DNA of 64,000 nt from the NCBI GenBank assembly GCA_016715995.1, contig JADJXF010000020.1, forward strand, positions 1 through 64,000, in the 5' to 3' direction. Source of the stretch: Flavobacteriales bacterium. Lineage in GTDB: Bacteria > Bacteroidota > Bacteroidia > Flavobacteriales_F > PHOS-HE28. Under the pieces are notes generated by a model. The model was not told the DNA's origin and did no database searches. It saw only the letters and a list, made by a program, of their open reading frames with translations. Below are positions 41,891 through 51,714 of the stretch, in pieces (positions within the stretch are counted from its first letter, which is position 1; each line of letters opens with the position of its first letter). A program made the translations under genes and the position numbers.

Positions 41891-42128
41891 TCCATCAAGG
41901 TTTCGTTGATGCAGGAGTTTCCCTTCGACGGAGATCCAGGTTGCAGAGCAGGGTCAGATGCACCGTTGAGTTCAGTTCGATGAGGTCGGCGCCGCTTGCC
42001 GCTGCGGTTCGTTCTAGCATCACTTCGGGTCAAGCCAATCGACGAACTCGGGCCTGTCCGCATCATGCATGATTGTACGTGCGTCTGAACGTGAAGACAA
42101 ATACGAGCGGGCCAACCGATTGCCTGAA
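41891..42128. other. Intergenic stretch without a recognisable feature
   Basis: Between the terminator and the end of the T9SS gene I see no convincing reading frame, repeat or RNA motif; short open frames here lack conserved sequence. Confidence 0.45.
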
Positions 42129-43400
42129 CTACTCGATGCCAGTCATCACCTTCAGCACAGCATCCTCCATGCGTAGTACATGTACACCCATTGTGCTGAG
42201 GGGAACGACCAACCGGTCGGTGAGCCCCGAAGCCTCATACACGAGCCGACCTTGCGGATCGAAGAGATGCACAGGCCCAATGGCACGTCCATCCATGCGC
42301 TCCATCAGCAGGCCATTCGGTATGCGCCGAACATTGAACAAAGATTCCGGTGCTTCCTCCACGGCGTTGGTGCCATCGATGCAAGGCGCGTAGAAGTGCA
42401 CCGGCAAGGAAACGGGCAGGGACCACGCCACCGGCCAGAGTTCTGTTCCATAACCGCTTTCGTCGGTGGCGAAGAACATCGGGCCACCACCGGTCGGTGG
42501 ACCGGTCGGGCTCACGTCCATTTGGTACTCACCTGGTGGCAGGCACAGGTTCGCGGACACGTACTGGTCGCTGGCGGTCATCTCGAATTGGCCGTTCGCT
42601 ATGGTGCCACTGCCGTCGGAAACGCTCCAGTTGAATGTGCCGAGGACAAGCGCCCCGCCATAGTTGCCCATGGAGGGCATGAAGGTGGAACACGTTTCTG
42701 GCGGGCAGAGATCAATGGACATGGACCATGAGCAGGCCAGTTCTTCCGTGAAGAGTGTCCAGAGCTCTAGCGTGCCATTAATGGGCATGGACGGCATGAT
42801 GACGCCTTCCATCACACGCAGGAAATGCCAGCTCTCTTGTGCGATGCCGAAGAAGTTCACGGTCTCTTTGGCCAGCGTATCCCCGTTGGAATCGAACAGG
42901 ATGAAATTGGGATAGCTGAAGCCTTCGGTTGAATTGTTCACGACATGCACGACAATGGCGGTATCGGAGAACGCGTGCCATCGAACCGACGGGATCAATA
43001 CATCATCGCAAGGGTCGCCGCCCTGGCCGGTCACGGTGAAGGTGTGCTGCTGAGCGGGAGCAGAGTCGAGGATGCCGGAAGAGCCGAGGGTGAAGGCGAT
43101 GGTGTAATCGCCAGCAGGCAGTTGGCCGATTGCGATGGCCTCGGTATGCGGCACCAGTACGGTAAGCCCGCCTGTGCTCGCAGCCACAATCGTGAGCGCC
43201 ACCAGCGATCCGTTCATGCTTGCTTCAGCACTAACGATGTAGGATCCGGAGCTGCTGAGGTTACCGATCAACTGGATGCTCACATCATCAGCAGTGGTCG
43301 GTGCTGGCGGCACCACCGCGATTTGATCGATGTAGAAGTAGGTCTGCCCGGTGATGATCTTGGCCGCGAGGAAGGCCAGCAAGAGGGTGATGTGTCGCAT
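42129..43400 (-). CDS. Secreted protein with T9SS sorting-type C-terminus
   Basis: A 423-residue protein with a signal peptide (MRHITLLLAFLAAKIITGQ). The mature part is beta-rich with Ig-like segments (PPAPTTADDVSIQLIGNLSS) and paired cysteines. The C-terminal 75 residues (VHLFDPQGRLVYEASGL ... GVHVLRMEDAVLKV) resemble a type A T9SS sorting domain, so it is probably moved to the surface or the medium. No enzyme motif is seen. It lies 51 bases after the DUF3667 gene on the same strand. Confidence 0.78.
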   Translation of the reverse strand: MRHITLLLAFLAAKIITGQTYFYIDQIAVVPPAPTTADDVSIQLIGNLSSSGSYIVSAEASMNGSLVALTIVAASTGGLTVLVPHTEAIAIGQLPAGDYTIAFTLGSSGILDSAPAQQHTFTVTGQGGDPCDDVLIPSVRWHAFSDTAIVVHVVNNSTEGFSYPNFILFDSNGDTLAKETVNFFGIAQESWHFLRVMEGVIMPSMPINGTLELWTLFTEELACSWSMSIDLCPPETCSTFMPSMGNYGGALVLGTFNWSVSDGSGTIANGQFEMTASDQYVSANLCLPPGEYQMDVSPTGPPTGGGPMFFATDESGYGTELWPVAWSLPVSLPVHFYAPCIDGTNAVEEAPESLFNVRRIPNGLLMERMDGRAIGPVHLFDPQGRLVYEASGLTDRLVVPLSTMGVHVLRMEDAVLKVMTGIE

Positions 43401-43451
43401 GGGATATGGGTCCGATGCTATGACGACGGAAACACTCCGCGCGCTGCCCGG

Positions 43452-44435
43452 CTATGTGGCTGCCGTGACAATTGCCGTCAAGGCCAGCCCGAGCCCGACG
43501 ATCACGGCGTAGATAAACGCGATTACGACGGTCTTCAGGATCGTCAGCCACCAAGGTCTTCCGTACACGGTGCGCATCGACCATGCCAGATGAATCAACG
43601 CGAGGAGCATCAATGGCCAGGCGGTGATGATGGAAAAGCCTCCGAGGGCCTCAGCGAGGCCATTCACCAGCAGGCGCAGGAGCAGCAAGGCGAAGTAGAC
43701 AACATGGAAGTAGAGCGCGAAGACCAGGTGCTCGGAGAAGAAGCCGCGATCCTTCCAGTTGAACAGGTAGAGGAGCAGCGCGAAAAAGGGCATGGTGAAG
43801 AACAACGCCTTGCCTGAATTGCCGGTGAACCTCTCCATGAATTCCGCGCGGTGCGCCCCCCCGAGGTTCTGTTGGACCGCGGTGCGCACCATACGCCGCA
43901 GGAATGGCCCTGGCTCCTGGCCCTCGACAACGAGCATGCTGTCAATCACCGCATCGGTAAGTGTTCCCTGCCGGGCACGGGCGAGCAACACGCTATCAAT
44001 TCGAGCCGATCCCGCGGTGAATCGCAGGCCTTTCGGTGACTCAACAACCGAACTATCGCTGCCGGGTGGTATCAGCTGTTGGCCCGGGGCTTCCGCGGAT
44101 CCACGGTCGGTCTGGCGGTCTGGCATCCAGCCTAAGGCCAGGAAGAACAGCACGCTCGTGAACAGGTACAAGCGGAGGGGAGGCACGTACCGCGCCCGTT
44201 GATTGGCGTTGAAATTCCGGATCACCCGGCCTGGCGGAACGAACAGGTCGCGAAGGGTCCGCGCCAGCTTTGTATCGAAATTGAAGATGCCCGCCAGCAG
44301 TTCAATGAAAAAATGGCGCAGGGGCAGCTTGTGCGTGTGATTCTCCTGTCCGCAGCGCGCGCAATAATTGTCGTTGGCGTGCAAAGCATTCCCGCAATTG
44401 GGGCATTCTGGCCGTTTCTGGCGGGAGCGCGCCAT
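43452..44435 (-). CDS. DUF3667-like zinc-ribbon membrane protein
   Basis: A 327-residue protein. The N-terminus has a zinc ribbon (CPNCGNALHANDNYCARCGQ), followed by HFFIELLAGIFNFDTKLARTL, the DUF3667 signature, and then one isolated helix (YLFTSVLFFLALG) and a C-terminal bundle of four helices. Family function is unknown. It begins five bases after the yajQ stop, so the two form an operon. Confidence 0.82.
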   Translation of the reverse strand: MARSRQKRPECPNCGNALHANDNYCARCGQENHTHKLPLRHFFIELLAGIFNFDTKLARTLRDLFVPPGRVIRNFNANQRARYVPPLRLYLFTSVLFFLALGWMPDRQTDRGSAEAPGQQLIPPGSDSSVVESPKGLRFTAGSARIDSVLLARARQGTLTDAVIDSMLVVEGQEPGPFLRRMVRTAVQQNLGGAHRAEFMERFTGNSGKALFFTMPFFALLLYLFNWKDRGFFSEHLVFALYFHVVYFALLLLRLLVNGLAEALGGFSIITAWPLMLLALIHLAWSMRTVYGRPWWLTILKTVVIAFIYAVIVGLGLALTAIVTAAT

Positions 44436-44440
44436 GCCGG

Positions 44441-44932
44441 TCAGCTCTTCATGTTCTCGAACTGCAATGGCAGCTCGAAATCCTGCTCACGGCACAGCGC
44501 CATTACGGACTGCAGGTCGTCAATCTTCTTTCCGGTCACGCGGATCATGTCGTCCATGATCTGGGGCTGCACCTTGAGGCCGCTGTCCTTGATGGCCTTG
44601 GTGATCTTCTTGGCCGTCTCGCGCTCGATGCCGTGCTTCACCTTGATGATGCGGTAGAGGATCTTGCCGCTTGGCACGGGTTCAGAGCTAAGGTCGTAGC
44701 TGCGCACATCCACCTTCTGCTTCCCGCTACGCTCCAGCAGGATGTCAACGATGGCATCGAGCTTCATGTGGTCCTCGGTGCTGAGCTTGATGGTGAGGGC
44801 CTTCTTGTCGAGTTCCACCGTGCTGTTCGTGCCTCGGAGGTCATAGCGCGTGTCAATTTCACGCTTCACCACATTCACGGCGTTATCGAGCATCTGGATG
44901 TCGACCTTGGAGAGGATGTCGAAGCTGGGCAT
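44441..44932 (-). CDS. yajQ: YajQ family cyclic-di-GMP-binding protein
   Basis: A 163-residue soluble protein. PSFDILSKVDIQMLDNAVN, ERSGKQKVDVRSYD, IKVKHGIERETAKKITKAI and DLQSVMALCREQDFELPLQFENM are the diagnostic YajQ blocks, and length is normal. YajQ proteins bind nucleotides, and in Xanthomonas and Pseudomonas relatives bind cyclic di-GMP and act as signalling co-factors. Start MPSFDIL follows the family's N-terminus; the frame upstream runs into the terminator. A CATCTTTG box lies 18 bases upstream. Confidence 0.93.
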   Translation of the reverse strand: MPSFDILSKVDIQMLDNAVNVVKREIDTRYDLRGTNSTVELDKKALTIKLSTEDHMKLDAIVDILLERSGKQKVDVRSYDLSSEPVPSGKILYRIIKVKHGIERETAKKITKAIKDSGLKVQPQIMDDMIRVTGKKIDDLQSVMALCREQDFELPLQFENMKS

Positions 44933-44976
44933 GGGGTGGGGTTCGTCGGCCAAAGATGGCGGTGGACGTTGAAACA

Positions 44977-45006
44977 GGACGGCCGCACCATTTGGTGCGG
45001 CCGTCC
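44977..45006. terminator. Perfect hairpin between a T9SS gene and yajQ
   Basis: Thirteen-base perfect arms (ggacggccgcacc and complement) around a 4-base loop, 20 bases past the stop of the T9SS/PA-domain gene. A tgtttc tail follows on the minus strand; it likely separates that gene from yajQ. Confidence 0.75.
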
Positions 45007-45026
45007 AAGCCATTGAATGAGAACGG

Positions 45027-46730
45027 TTACTTGTTCACCTGCACTCGGAACTCGCTGGTGCGGCCATCCTCCGCCAGGATGCGGAAGACATACATGCCGG
45101 TGGTCACGCCGCTCACGTCCACAAGCAGGCCATCCGGACCGGCGGTGGAAGAGCGTTGCTCCAGGACCAGGTTGCCGGCCAGGTCGAAGGCCCGCACATC
45201 CACTTTCCCGGAGAGGTTCAGCGGGATGCGGATCTGGTTCATGGTCGGGTTCGGGTAGGGGGCTGCGGTAACCAGTTCGTTCTCCTCGATGCCGATGGAG
45301 TTGGAGTTGATGACCTGCATGGCGAGCGAGGCGGGGCCGGTGATACCGGTCCACCCGTTGTACCAGGTTCCATCCACGCGAATCATGGTGGCAGGCAGCA
45401 GGGTCACGGCTTGCGTGAGGTCGTAGCCCAGGCTATTGTCCCAGCCATGGCGGACAATGCCGCTATAGGAATCGAGGCAGAGCAGGTAGTTCTGGTTGTC
45501 GACCAAGGCCACTTGATCCAGGAACGGGATGAAGATGGGCTGGTTGAAGAGGTCCGCATCGAAGATGTATTCGCCGCTGGTGAGCGAGATCAGACCTACA
45601 TCGGTGGGGAGCGTGATCTGATTGGCAATCGCGTCGGTCCACTGATAGAGAGTGCCGGTCACGATCTCGTCCGTGAGTACGTCTGTGGCGGCGCGGTCGG
45701 CGCTGAACCAGAGACCGGTGGCGGCCAGACGGGAGGCGTTCGGGTTCGAGAAGTACATGCATGAGCGCAGCCCTGTGGTGTTGCTAGCGGATATAACGTG
45801 AAGGTTGGCGATCGGCAACTGCGTTATAGCGTCGGCTGGCGCATAGGTGATCTTATCCCCGATGGTGAGCGTGGCGCTGGCTGCGTTGTTCTCCGGGAAA
45901 TCGTCGCTTACATCACCGGCAATGGAGTACGCAAAGCTGTATTGCCCGCTGTAGCTGCTTTGGGAGAAGGTGGGCAGCGACACGTAAATCGAATCGCCAA
46001 CAGGCAGGTTGACACCCGTTGTGGTCTGGTCGTACACCACGCTAGAGCCATTCTGGGTGACCTCGCACCGCACGCGCGCATTCGGCATCTCGTTTTGTCC
46101 GTAGTTGAACATCCACGCGCCCAATTCCACGCTGAACTCGCTGGCGTTGCTGGCCACCAGGCTGTTGATGGCGCCATATCGGGGAATCAGGATGTCATCC
46201 TTGGTGGTGGCCAAGTTGAACGCATAGACCCCCGTTTGCGTGCCGATGTAGAACTGCACGTTGCAGTTCTGCAGTTCATCGTACAACAGCGCGCCAGCAT
46301 CCAAGGAGATCATCACCACCGGAATCGTAACGTTCGCGCCTTGAGCGCCGGCCCCCATGGCAACGGGCGCACCAGCGGCATTGTTGATGATCACCACAGC
46401 CACCGCACCGGCGGTCTGGGCATTCAATGCCTTCACGCCGAACTCGCATTCACCGCGATAGACCACGGCGATCTTGCCGGCGAGTTCAGCGCCATTGACC
46501 AATGCGTTGCAGCCCAACGAATCAGCGGCTGTGCCGTCGTCCACGAAGCAGGCATAAGCGGTGACCGCGTTCGCCGGATCGCTCAAAGGAGGGTTCTGGC
46601 CCCATTCCGCCACTGTGAACTCTAGGGAGCCTTGAAGTGCCGGTGGTTCTTGCACGTATACGGTCACCTGCGCTTGAAGCGCAAGGGCCGCGAAGCAGGA
46701 GGCAGTCAGGAGGTGTAGGCGTTTAATCAT
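45027..46730 (-). CDS. Secreted PA-domain protein with T9SS sorting domain
   Basis: A 567-residue protein with a signal peptide (MIKRLHLLTASCFAALALQAQ). Residues 60-170 form a protease-associated domain (LAGKIAVVYRGECEFGVKALNAQ and AVVIINNAAGAPVAMGAG), a module that often binds peptides or shields a protease. A CARDB-like beta-sandwich region follows (NEMPNARVRCEVTQ..., SDDFPENNAASATLTIGD). The last 80 residues (APYPNPTMNQIRIPLNLSG ... TGMYVFRILAEDGRTSEF) are a type A T9SS sorting domain. No protease catalytic residues are visible. Start chosen at the signal peptide. Confidence 0.88.
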   Translation of the reverse strand: MIKRLHLLTASCFAALALQAQVTVYVQEPPALQGSLEFTVAEWGQNPPLSDPANAVTAYACFVDDGTAADSLGCNALVNGAELAGKIAVVYRGECEFGVKALNAQTAGAVAVVIINNAAGAPVAMGAGAQGANVTIPVVMISLDAGALLYDELQNCNVQFYIGTQTGVYAFNLATTKDDILIPRYGAINSLVASNASEFSVELGAWMFNYGQNEMPNARVRCEVTQNGSSVVYDQTTTGVNLPVGDSIYVSLPTFSQSSYSGQYSFAYSIAGDVSDDFPENNAASATLTIGDKITYAPADAITQLPIANLHVISASNTTGLRSCMYFSNPNASRLAATGLWFSADRAATDVLTDEIVTGTLYQWTDAIANQITLPTDVGLISLTSGEYIFDADLFNQPIFIPFLDQVALVDNQNYLLCLDSYSGIVRHGWDNSLGYDLTQAVTLLPATMIRVDGTWYNGWTGITGPASLAMQVINSNSIGIEENELVTAAPYPNPTMNQIRIPLNLSGKVDVRAFDLAGNLVLEQRSSTAGPDGLLVDVSGVTTGMYVFRILAEDGRTSEFRVQVNK

Positions 46731-47015
46731 GGTTGTGAGGAGTTTAGGTGAGCTCAACTAGCCGGTATGGTCGGACCCGTTGGACAATAATAACCACCTC
46801 CGCCTTATTTCCAACCGCGCATCACAGCCATTCCGGTCACCAATCTTGTCGGCCTCCATGCTTCGGAGGGTGCAAATTCGGGCCTCATGGCCCACCGGAT
46901 CGTCCAACTCCAACCCCATGCTCATCTGCGTGGCTTCATCCGGATGCCGAAGGTTTTGGAAGCGCTATCGCGTGTGCCAGAAGGCCCTCTGACCGCCGTG
47001 GGTTAACCTTGCAGC

Positions 47016-47972
47016 ATGGACCTTTCCATCGTGGTGCCCCTGCTGAACGAGCGCGAGTCGCTGCCCATCCTCGTGGATCGGCTGCACAACGTGCTGCGGG
47101 GCATGGCCGTGCGGTACGAGATCATCCTGGTGGACGATGGGAGCACGGATGGATCCTGGGAAGCGATCCAACTGGCCGCGGCTGCGGATGGCCGCGTGAA
47201 AGGCATCCGCTTCGGACGGAACTTCGGGAAGAGCCCGGCCCTCAACGAAGGCTTCATTGCCTCGGAAGGGGAGGTAGTGATCACCATGGATGCCGACCTG
47301 CAGGACGACCCGGACGAAGTGCCTGAACTCTACCGCATGGTCCGGGAGGATGGATTCGACCTGGTGAGCGGCTGGAAGAAGAAGCGGCACGATCCACTGT
47401 CGAAGACCATCCCCACCAAGCTCTTCAATTGGACCACCCGGCGGGTGAGCGGTGTGATGCTGCACGATTTCAACTGTGGACTGAAGGCCTATCGTAAGGA
47501 GGTGGTCAAGAGCATCGAAGTGTTCGGGGAGATGCACCGGTACATCCCCTTCATCGCGAAGAAGGAGGGCTTCCGTCGCATCGGCGAGAAGGTGGTGAAG
47601 CACCAGGCGCGCAAGTACGGCCGTAGCAAGTTCGGCTTCGACCGGTTCATCAACGGCTTCCTCGACCTGCTCACCATCACCTTCGTGTTCCGCTTCGGCC
47701 GCAAGCCGATGCACTTCTTCGGGGCCGTGGGCACCCTCATGTTCGTGGTGGGCTTCCTGTCCACGGCCTGGGTGGTGGGCGAGAAGCTCTACCATTTGTA
47801 TGTGCTCAAGCAGTTGGCGCCGCGCGTGAGCGATCAGGGCCTCTTCTTCGTCGCGCTCACCGCCATGATCATCGGCGTGCAGCTCTTCACCATGGGCTTC
47901 GTCGCCGAGCTGGTGCGCCGATACAGCCCGGAGCGCAATGTGTACCGGGTGAAGGAGCGCATCGGCCTGTGA
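47016..47972 (+). CDS. Family 2 glycosyltransferase with two C-terminal helices
   Basis: A 318-residue enzyme of the DPM1/GtrB/ArnC-like class: SIVVPLLNERESLPILVDRL, ILVDDGSTDGSW, nucleotide-binding MDADLQDDPDEVPEL, then RKYGRSKFGFDRF and two membrane helices (FFGAVGTLMFVVGFLST and LFFVALTAMIIGVQLF). Such enzymes transfer a sugar from a nucleotide donor to undecaprenyl phosphate at the inner membrane for glycan or lipid A decoration. A TAACCTTG -7-like box lies about ten bases upstream. The next gene encodes a polytopic protein that could use the lipid-linked sugar. Confidence 0.92.
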   Translation: MDLSIVVPLLNERESLPILVDRLHNVLRGMAVRYEIILVDDGSTDGSWEAIQLAAAADGRVKGIRFGRNFGKSPALNEGFIASEGEVVITMDADLQDDPDEVPELYRMVREDGFDLVSGWKKKRHDPLSKTIPTKLFNWTTRRVSGVMLHDFNCGLKAYRKEVVKSIEVFGEMHRYIPFIAKKEGFRRIGEKVVKHQARKYGRSKFGFDRFINGFLDLLTITFVFRFGRKPMHFFGAVGTLMFVVGFLSTAWVVGEKLYHLYVLKQLAPRVSDQGLFFVALTAMIIGVQLFTMGFVAELVRRYSPERNVYRVKERIGL

Positions 47973-48007
47973 GGCGCGCGCCTCGGATCCTCCGCCATCT
48001 TTGATCC

Positions 48008-49402
48008 ATGGATCGCTTGCGGCTCGCGCTTCTCCTAGCGCTCATCATCGCGTTCGCGCGCTATGTGGCCGTGGTCTTCTTCATCCATCCATTCGGCGAT
48101 GATTTCAGCTACGCCGTGGCCGGCATGCACACCGAGCTGCTGCCCCGGCTATGGGATGAGTACCAGCTATGGAACGGGCGATGGGCCAGCAATCCATTGG
48201 TGCTACGCGGTCCCTTGGTGCTCGGCTTGGAGCAGGGGCTCTGGGTCTATCGTTTGGTACCCATTGCCCTGCTCGCCTTGACCTGGGCCGGTGGTCACGC
48301 GATGATCCGCTCCTTCACCACCGGACTGTCGCGCATGGATGCATTCATCGGGGCCTCGCTTCTCCTCTTAATCTCGATTCACTTGATGCCTGACCCCGGA
48401 GAGGGCATCTATTGGTACACCGGCGCCATCAGCTATCTGCTGCCTTCGGCGCTTACGTGGTTCGTGCTGTCCATCTGGGTCAAGGCCTGGCGCGAAGGAT
48501 GGCGCATATCACGGAGACGCGTGCTACTGGTCGCGCTGCTTTCCACCTTCATCGCGGGTTGCAACGAGTTGCACATGGTCTTCATGGTGCTGCTGCACGC
48601 CGCATTGATCGCTTGGCGTTGGCGTCAGGCACGGGCACTCGATTGTGGTCTGCTATTCGTGATGGGCGCGGTCGCGGTCGCTGCTACTGTCATGCTCCTC
48701 GCGCCCGGGAATGCGGGACGTGCGGGGCAGTTCCCCATGCGGCATGATCTGTTGCGCACGCTTGGCTGGGGCGGCGTTCAGACCGGCCGGTTCCTAGCGA
48801 CCTGGCTGCTCTCCCCGGTGCTCCTCCTATCCAGCGTGCTCTTCCTGGCTGGCTGGGACTGGATCAAGCTCCATGCCTCATGGTCGGGGGATGCACGGCT
48901 GCCAAGTCCACTTCCGTTCGCGATTGCCATCGTCACCTTGATCTTCATCGCCATGGCGTTGCCCTATTGGGCCACGGGTCTACTGGGCCAGCATCGCACG
49001 GTGAATGCCACCTTGTTCCTGTTCCTACCCTTATGGTTCATACTGCTGGCCTCGGTTCGCACCTCATGGCGGTTCGCATGGCCTCCGCTATCGGCGCGAT
49101 TCGGGAGCGTTGCATGGGCTCTCCTCTTCACAGGCGTTCTCTTCACCGGTGGAGGTGGTCGCGTCACCAGCGATCTGCTCAGCGGTCGTCTGACCGCGTT
49201 CAACCAGCAGGTCACGGCGCGCTATTCGATGATCACAGTGGCCCGGGACCGTGGTGATGCGCGCGTTGCGCTGCCCGCCCTGCTCGATACCCCTTGGACC
49301 GTGCATTACTTCGATGCTGGCGCTGACCCTGCTGGATGGGTCAATCGATCCATCGCGTACTACTTCCAGGCGGATACGATGGAGGTGGTCGTGGAGCCTT
49401 GA
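48008..49402 (+). CDS. Polytopic membrane protein, DUF6056/glycosyltransferase-like
   Basis: A 464-residue protein with about eleven helices. The first loop HPFGDDFSYAVAGM, then WDEYQLWNGRWASNPLVL and the later PGEGIYWYTGAISYLLPSAL match the pattern of DUF6056-type proteins, which resemble lipid-dependent (GT-C) glycosyltransferases; the Asp pair in GDDF could be catalytic. It follows a GtrB-like enzyme by 36 bases, with its own CATCTTTG box, so a sugar-transfer partnership is plausible but inferred. Its stop nearly touches the opposing transpeptidase stop. Confidence 0.65.
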   Translation: MDRLRLALLLALIIAFARYVAVVFFIHPFGDDFSYAVAGMHTELLPRLWDEYQLWNGRWASNPLVLRGPLVLGLEQGLWVYRLVPIALLALTWAGGHAMIRSFTTGLSRMDAFIGASLLLLISIHLMPDPGEGIYWYTGAISYLLPSALTWFVLSIWVKAWREGWRISRRRVLLVALLSTFIAGCNELHMVFMVLLHAALIAWRWRQARALDCGLLFVMGAVAVAATVMLLAPGNAGRAGQFPMRHDLLRTLGWGGVQTGRFLATWLLSPVLLLSSVLFLAGWDWIKLHASWSGDARLPSPLPFAIAIVTLIFIAMALPYWATGLLGQHRTVNATLFLFLPLWFILLASVRTSWRFAWPPLSARFGSVAWALLFTGVLFTGGGGRVTSDLLSGRLTAFNQQVTARYSMITVARDRGDARVALPALLDTPWTVHYFDAGADPAGWVNRSIAYYFQADTMEVVVEP

Positions 49403-49403
49403 T

Positions 49404-51041
49404 TCAGAGCGGAAGCGCAGGCGGGGCGAACAGCTCGTTCGATAGCCGGACATCGTGGCCGTACACGTCGTCGCGGAATTGGAGCCGTCCGTGCAGATCC
49501 ACCCAAGCGGTGAAGTAACCGATGTTCACTGGGCGCTTCTTCTTGAGCCGCACGAACTGCTCCGTGCCATTGTGCATGGCCTCTTTGATCTTCTTCGTGG
49601 TCCAGGTGGTGTCGTCGCGCAGCAGGTATTCTGCGAAGCGCTGCGGCTCGCTGAGGCGGATGCAGCCGTGGCTGAAGGCGCGGATCTCCCGGGCGAAGGA
49701 GCTCTTGCTGGGCGTGTCGTGGAAGTAGATGCTGTAGCTGTTGGGGAAGAGGAACTTCACGCGTCCCAAGGCGTTGCCAGCACCTGGATTCTGGCGAATG
49801 ACGGGGTTCTTCTCCGTGCCGCCGATCACCTCCATGCCTTTCTTCTTCAGGTAATTCGGGTCCTTCGCTAACGCGGGCATGATCTCACCCCTCACGATGC
49901 TCTGCGGAACCGTCCATGTGGGACTGAAGACGATAGAGGAGAGCGAATCGCTGAAGATCACGGTGCGCGTGGCCACGGCGCCCACCACCACGGTCATGCT
50001 CCAGGCAATGGTATCAGCTTCGTACACATGAAGGCGGAACTCAGGGATGTTCACCAGCAGCAGGTCCGGCGCGGTCTGATCGGGCACCCACCGAAGGCGT
50101 TCCATATTCACCAGCAGTGTTCGTAGGCGATCCGTGGGCGACGTGTTCAGCTGCTTCAGCACGCCCTTGCCGATTACGCCATCGGGGTGAAGGCCATGGC
50201 GTTCCTGAAAGCGCTGCACGGCGGAGACCAGCGTGCTGTCGTAATAATCGCCTGCCCGCGTTGCTGAATCCGCGAGCGGAGGATGATCGCCCAGCAGGAT
50301 TAGCCGCTCGCGCATCGCAGGAAGCCAATCGGCCTTGTCGCCCGGCTCGATTTTCCTGCGATCGCCGAGGTCGAGCGAAGGCCACGGTGCCGATTCCAGC
50401 TCGTGGTAGTCCTTCAACTTGGCCTTCAACAACGGGTACTGCGGGTGGAGCGGTTCCACAGGGGAGAGGTCCATGCGGCCCGCCACGAGCGAATCCAGGA
50501 GCTGGTCGTAGTTCTTCTTCCGCCGCGGGATGAACCAGTCGAGTTCGCGCAGGTCCTTCGAGACGGTGCCGCTGTACTTCTTGTCGGCGTAGTGGAAGAA
50601 CTGCGCTGTGAGGCTGAGTTCCAGGCGCTGCATGCAGCTGTCGCAGATGAGCGTATCCGCATGAGGCAGCTGGTCGGCCATCATCAGCTGGCTCAAGCGG
50701 TCGCGCACGAAGGCCACTTCGCGGAAGGCCGTGTCGGCGCTATTCACCAGGTTGAAGAAGGCCGCGGCGCTCTGGGAAAGAGAATCGTTCACGAACCAGG
50801 CATATTGGTAGTTCCGCCTCGCATAGAACGCAGCGATGCCGGTGGAATCGACACGGTACTCCGGGTGCGCGCTGAGGAATCGGGCAACGCTGGCCCTGTC
50901 CATGGAGCGCACCGTGTACATGGCAGGCGTCTCGAAGACCGCTTCGATGGCCTGCGCCTGCTCAGCGATGTCTGGCTTTTCGATGGGGATGGAGCAGGAG
51001 GCGAACAGTGCCGGCCCGAGGAGCAAGATGAGGTGTCGCAT
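49404..51041 (-). CDS. Murein L,D-transpeptidase (YcbB/LdtD-like lipoprotein)
   Basis: A 545-residue protein with a lipoprotein signal (MRHLILLLGPALFASC). A scaffold domain is followed by a peptidoglycan-binding module (YYDSTLVSAVQRFQERHGL, then GVIGKGVLKQL) and a YkuD catalytic domain whose active site FSHGCIRLSEP carries the Cys nucleophile and His. Enzymes of this type make 3-3 cross-links in peptidoglycan, bypassing penicillin-binding proteins. The lipobox decides the start; the upstream frame overlaps the next gene. A second YkuD-type gene lies upstream on the same strand. Confidence 0.9.
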   Translation of the reverse strand: MRHLILLLGPALFASCSIPIEKPDIAEQAQAIEAVFETPAMYTVRSMDRASVARFLSAHPEYRVDSTGIAAFYARRNYQYAWFVNDSLSQSAAAFFNLVNSADTAFREVAFVRDRLSQLMMADQLPHADTLICDSCMQRLELSLTAQFFHYADKKYSGTVSKDLRELDWFIPRRKKNYDQLLDSLVAGRMDLSPVEPLHPQYPLLKAKLKDYHELESAPWPSLDLGDRRKIEPGDKADWLPAMRERLILLGDHPPLADSATRAGDYYDSTLVSAVQRFQERHGLHPDGVIGKGVLKQLNTSPTDRLRTLLVNMERLRWVPDQTAPDLLLVNIPEFRLHVYEADTIAWSMTVVVGAVATRTVIFSDSLSSIVFSPTWTVPQSIVRGEIMPALAKDPNYLKKKGMEVIGGTEKNPVIRQNPGAGNALGRVKFLFPNSYSIYFHDTPSKSSFAREIRAFSHGCIRLSEPQRFAEYLLRDDTTWTTKKIKEAMHNGTEQFVRLKKKRPVNIGYFTAWVDLHGRLQFRDDVYGHDVRLSNELFAPPALPL

Positions 51042-51078
51042 GCAGCGGGGCGAAGGAACAACGCCCGTGCCGCGCGGG

Positions 51079-51714
51079 TCAACGACCGTGGACGTAGAGA
51101 TATCCACCGCCCGCGAGCAATTCGATCATGCGGGCCATATCGGATCGAGGCACGGCCGGGCATCCCCAGCTGCGCCCCAAGCGGCCATTCGATGCGATGA
51201 ACTCCTCGCTCACGTAGTCGGCGCCGTGCATGATCACCTCGCGCTTCTCCGCCTGGCAGTTCACGCCCTTGTCTAGGCCATGGAGCAACAGCGCCGCGCC
51301 GTGTTTGGGGCTCACGATCTCGGCGCCCACGCGGTAGAGGCCCTTGCTGGTGGCGTGCGAGCCCTCGCGGTTGCTGAAGCTGGTGCAAAGCAGCGCGCCG
51401 GAGCCCTGCCCGTGCGCCACGTAGGTGCGCAGCAGCAGCTTCTTGTTGTCGAGGTCGATGATGCACAGCCGTTTAGCCGTGCTGGGCAGGGTCATGTCGG
51501 CGATGGCAAGCACTTTCGGGCGGATGCCACGCCGCGCGATGCTGCCGTAGCCTTTGGTGAAAGCGCTTTCGGCCACGCAGCCAGTGAGGCCGATTTCCTT
51601 GAATAGCGATCGCGCCTCTTCCACGCTGGCCGCTTCCAGCATCGGTGAAGGTGCTGGCGCCGCCGCAGGCAGGACCCACAGCAACGGGAACAGTAATACC
51701 CAAATGGCTTTCAT
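51079..51714 (-). CDS. L,D-transpeptidase catalytic-domain family protein (YkuD_2)
   Basis: A 211-residue secreted protein with a signal peptide (MKAIWVLLFPLLWVLPAAA). The YkuD_2 motifs LCIIDLDNKKLLLRTYVAHG, CTSFSNREGSHATSKGLY and GRSWGCPAVP (putative nucleophile Cys) are complete. The family is widespread in Bacteroidota and is expected to act on peptidoglycan stem peptides or cross-links, although its reaction is less well established. It lies 37 bases upstream of the LdtD-like gene, suggesting a shared cell-wall operon. Confidence 0.88.
   Translation of the reverse strand: MKAIWVLLFPLLWVLPAAAPAPSPMLEAASVEEARSLFKEIGLTGCVAESAFTKGYGSIARRGIRPKVLAIADMTLPSTAKRLCIIDLDNKKLLLRTYVAHGQGSGALLCTSFSNREGSHATSKGLYRVGAEIVSPKHGAALLLHGLDKGVNCQAEKREVIMHGADYVSEEFIASNGRLGRSWGCPAVPRSDMARMIELLAGGGYLYVHGR

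Noticed and set aside
41746..42066. A 106-codon minus-strand frame in the large intergenic gap
   Set aside because: Composition is Arg/Pro/Ser-rich, it crosses a terminator hairpin and has no recognisable motif; a non-coding RNA explains the region better.
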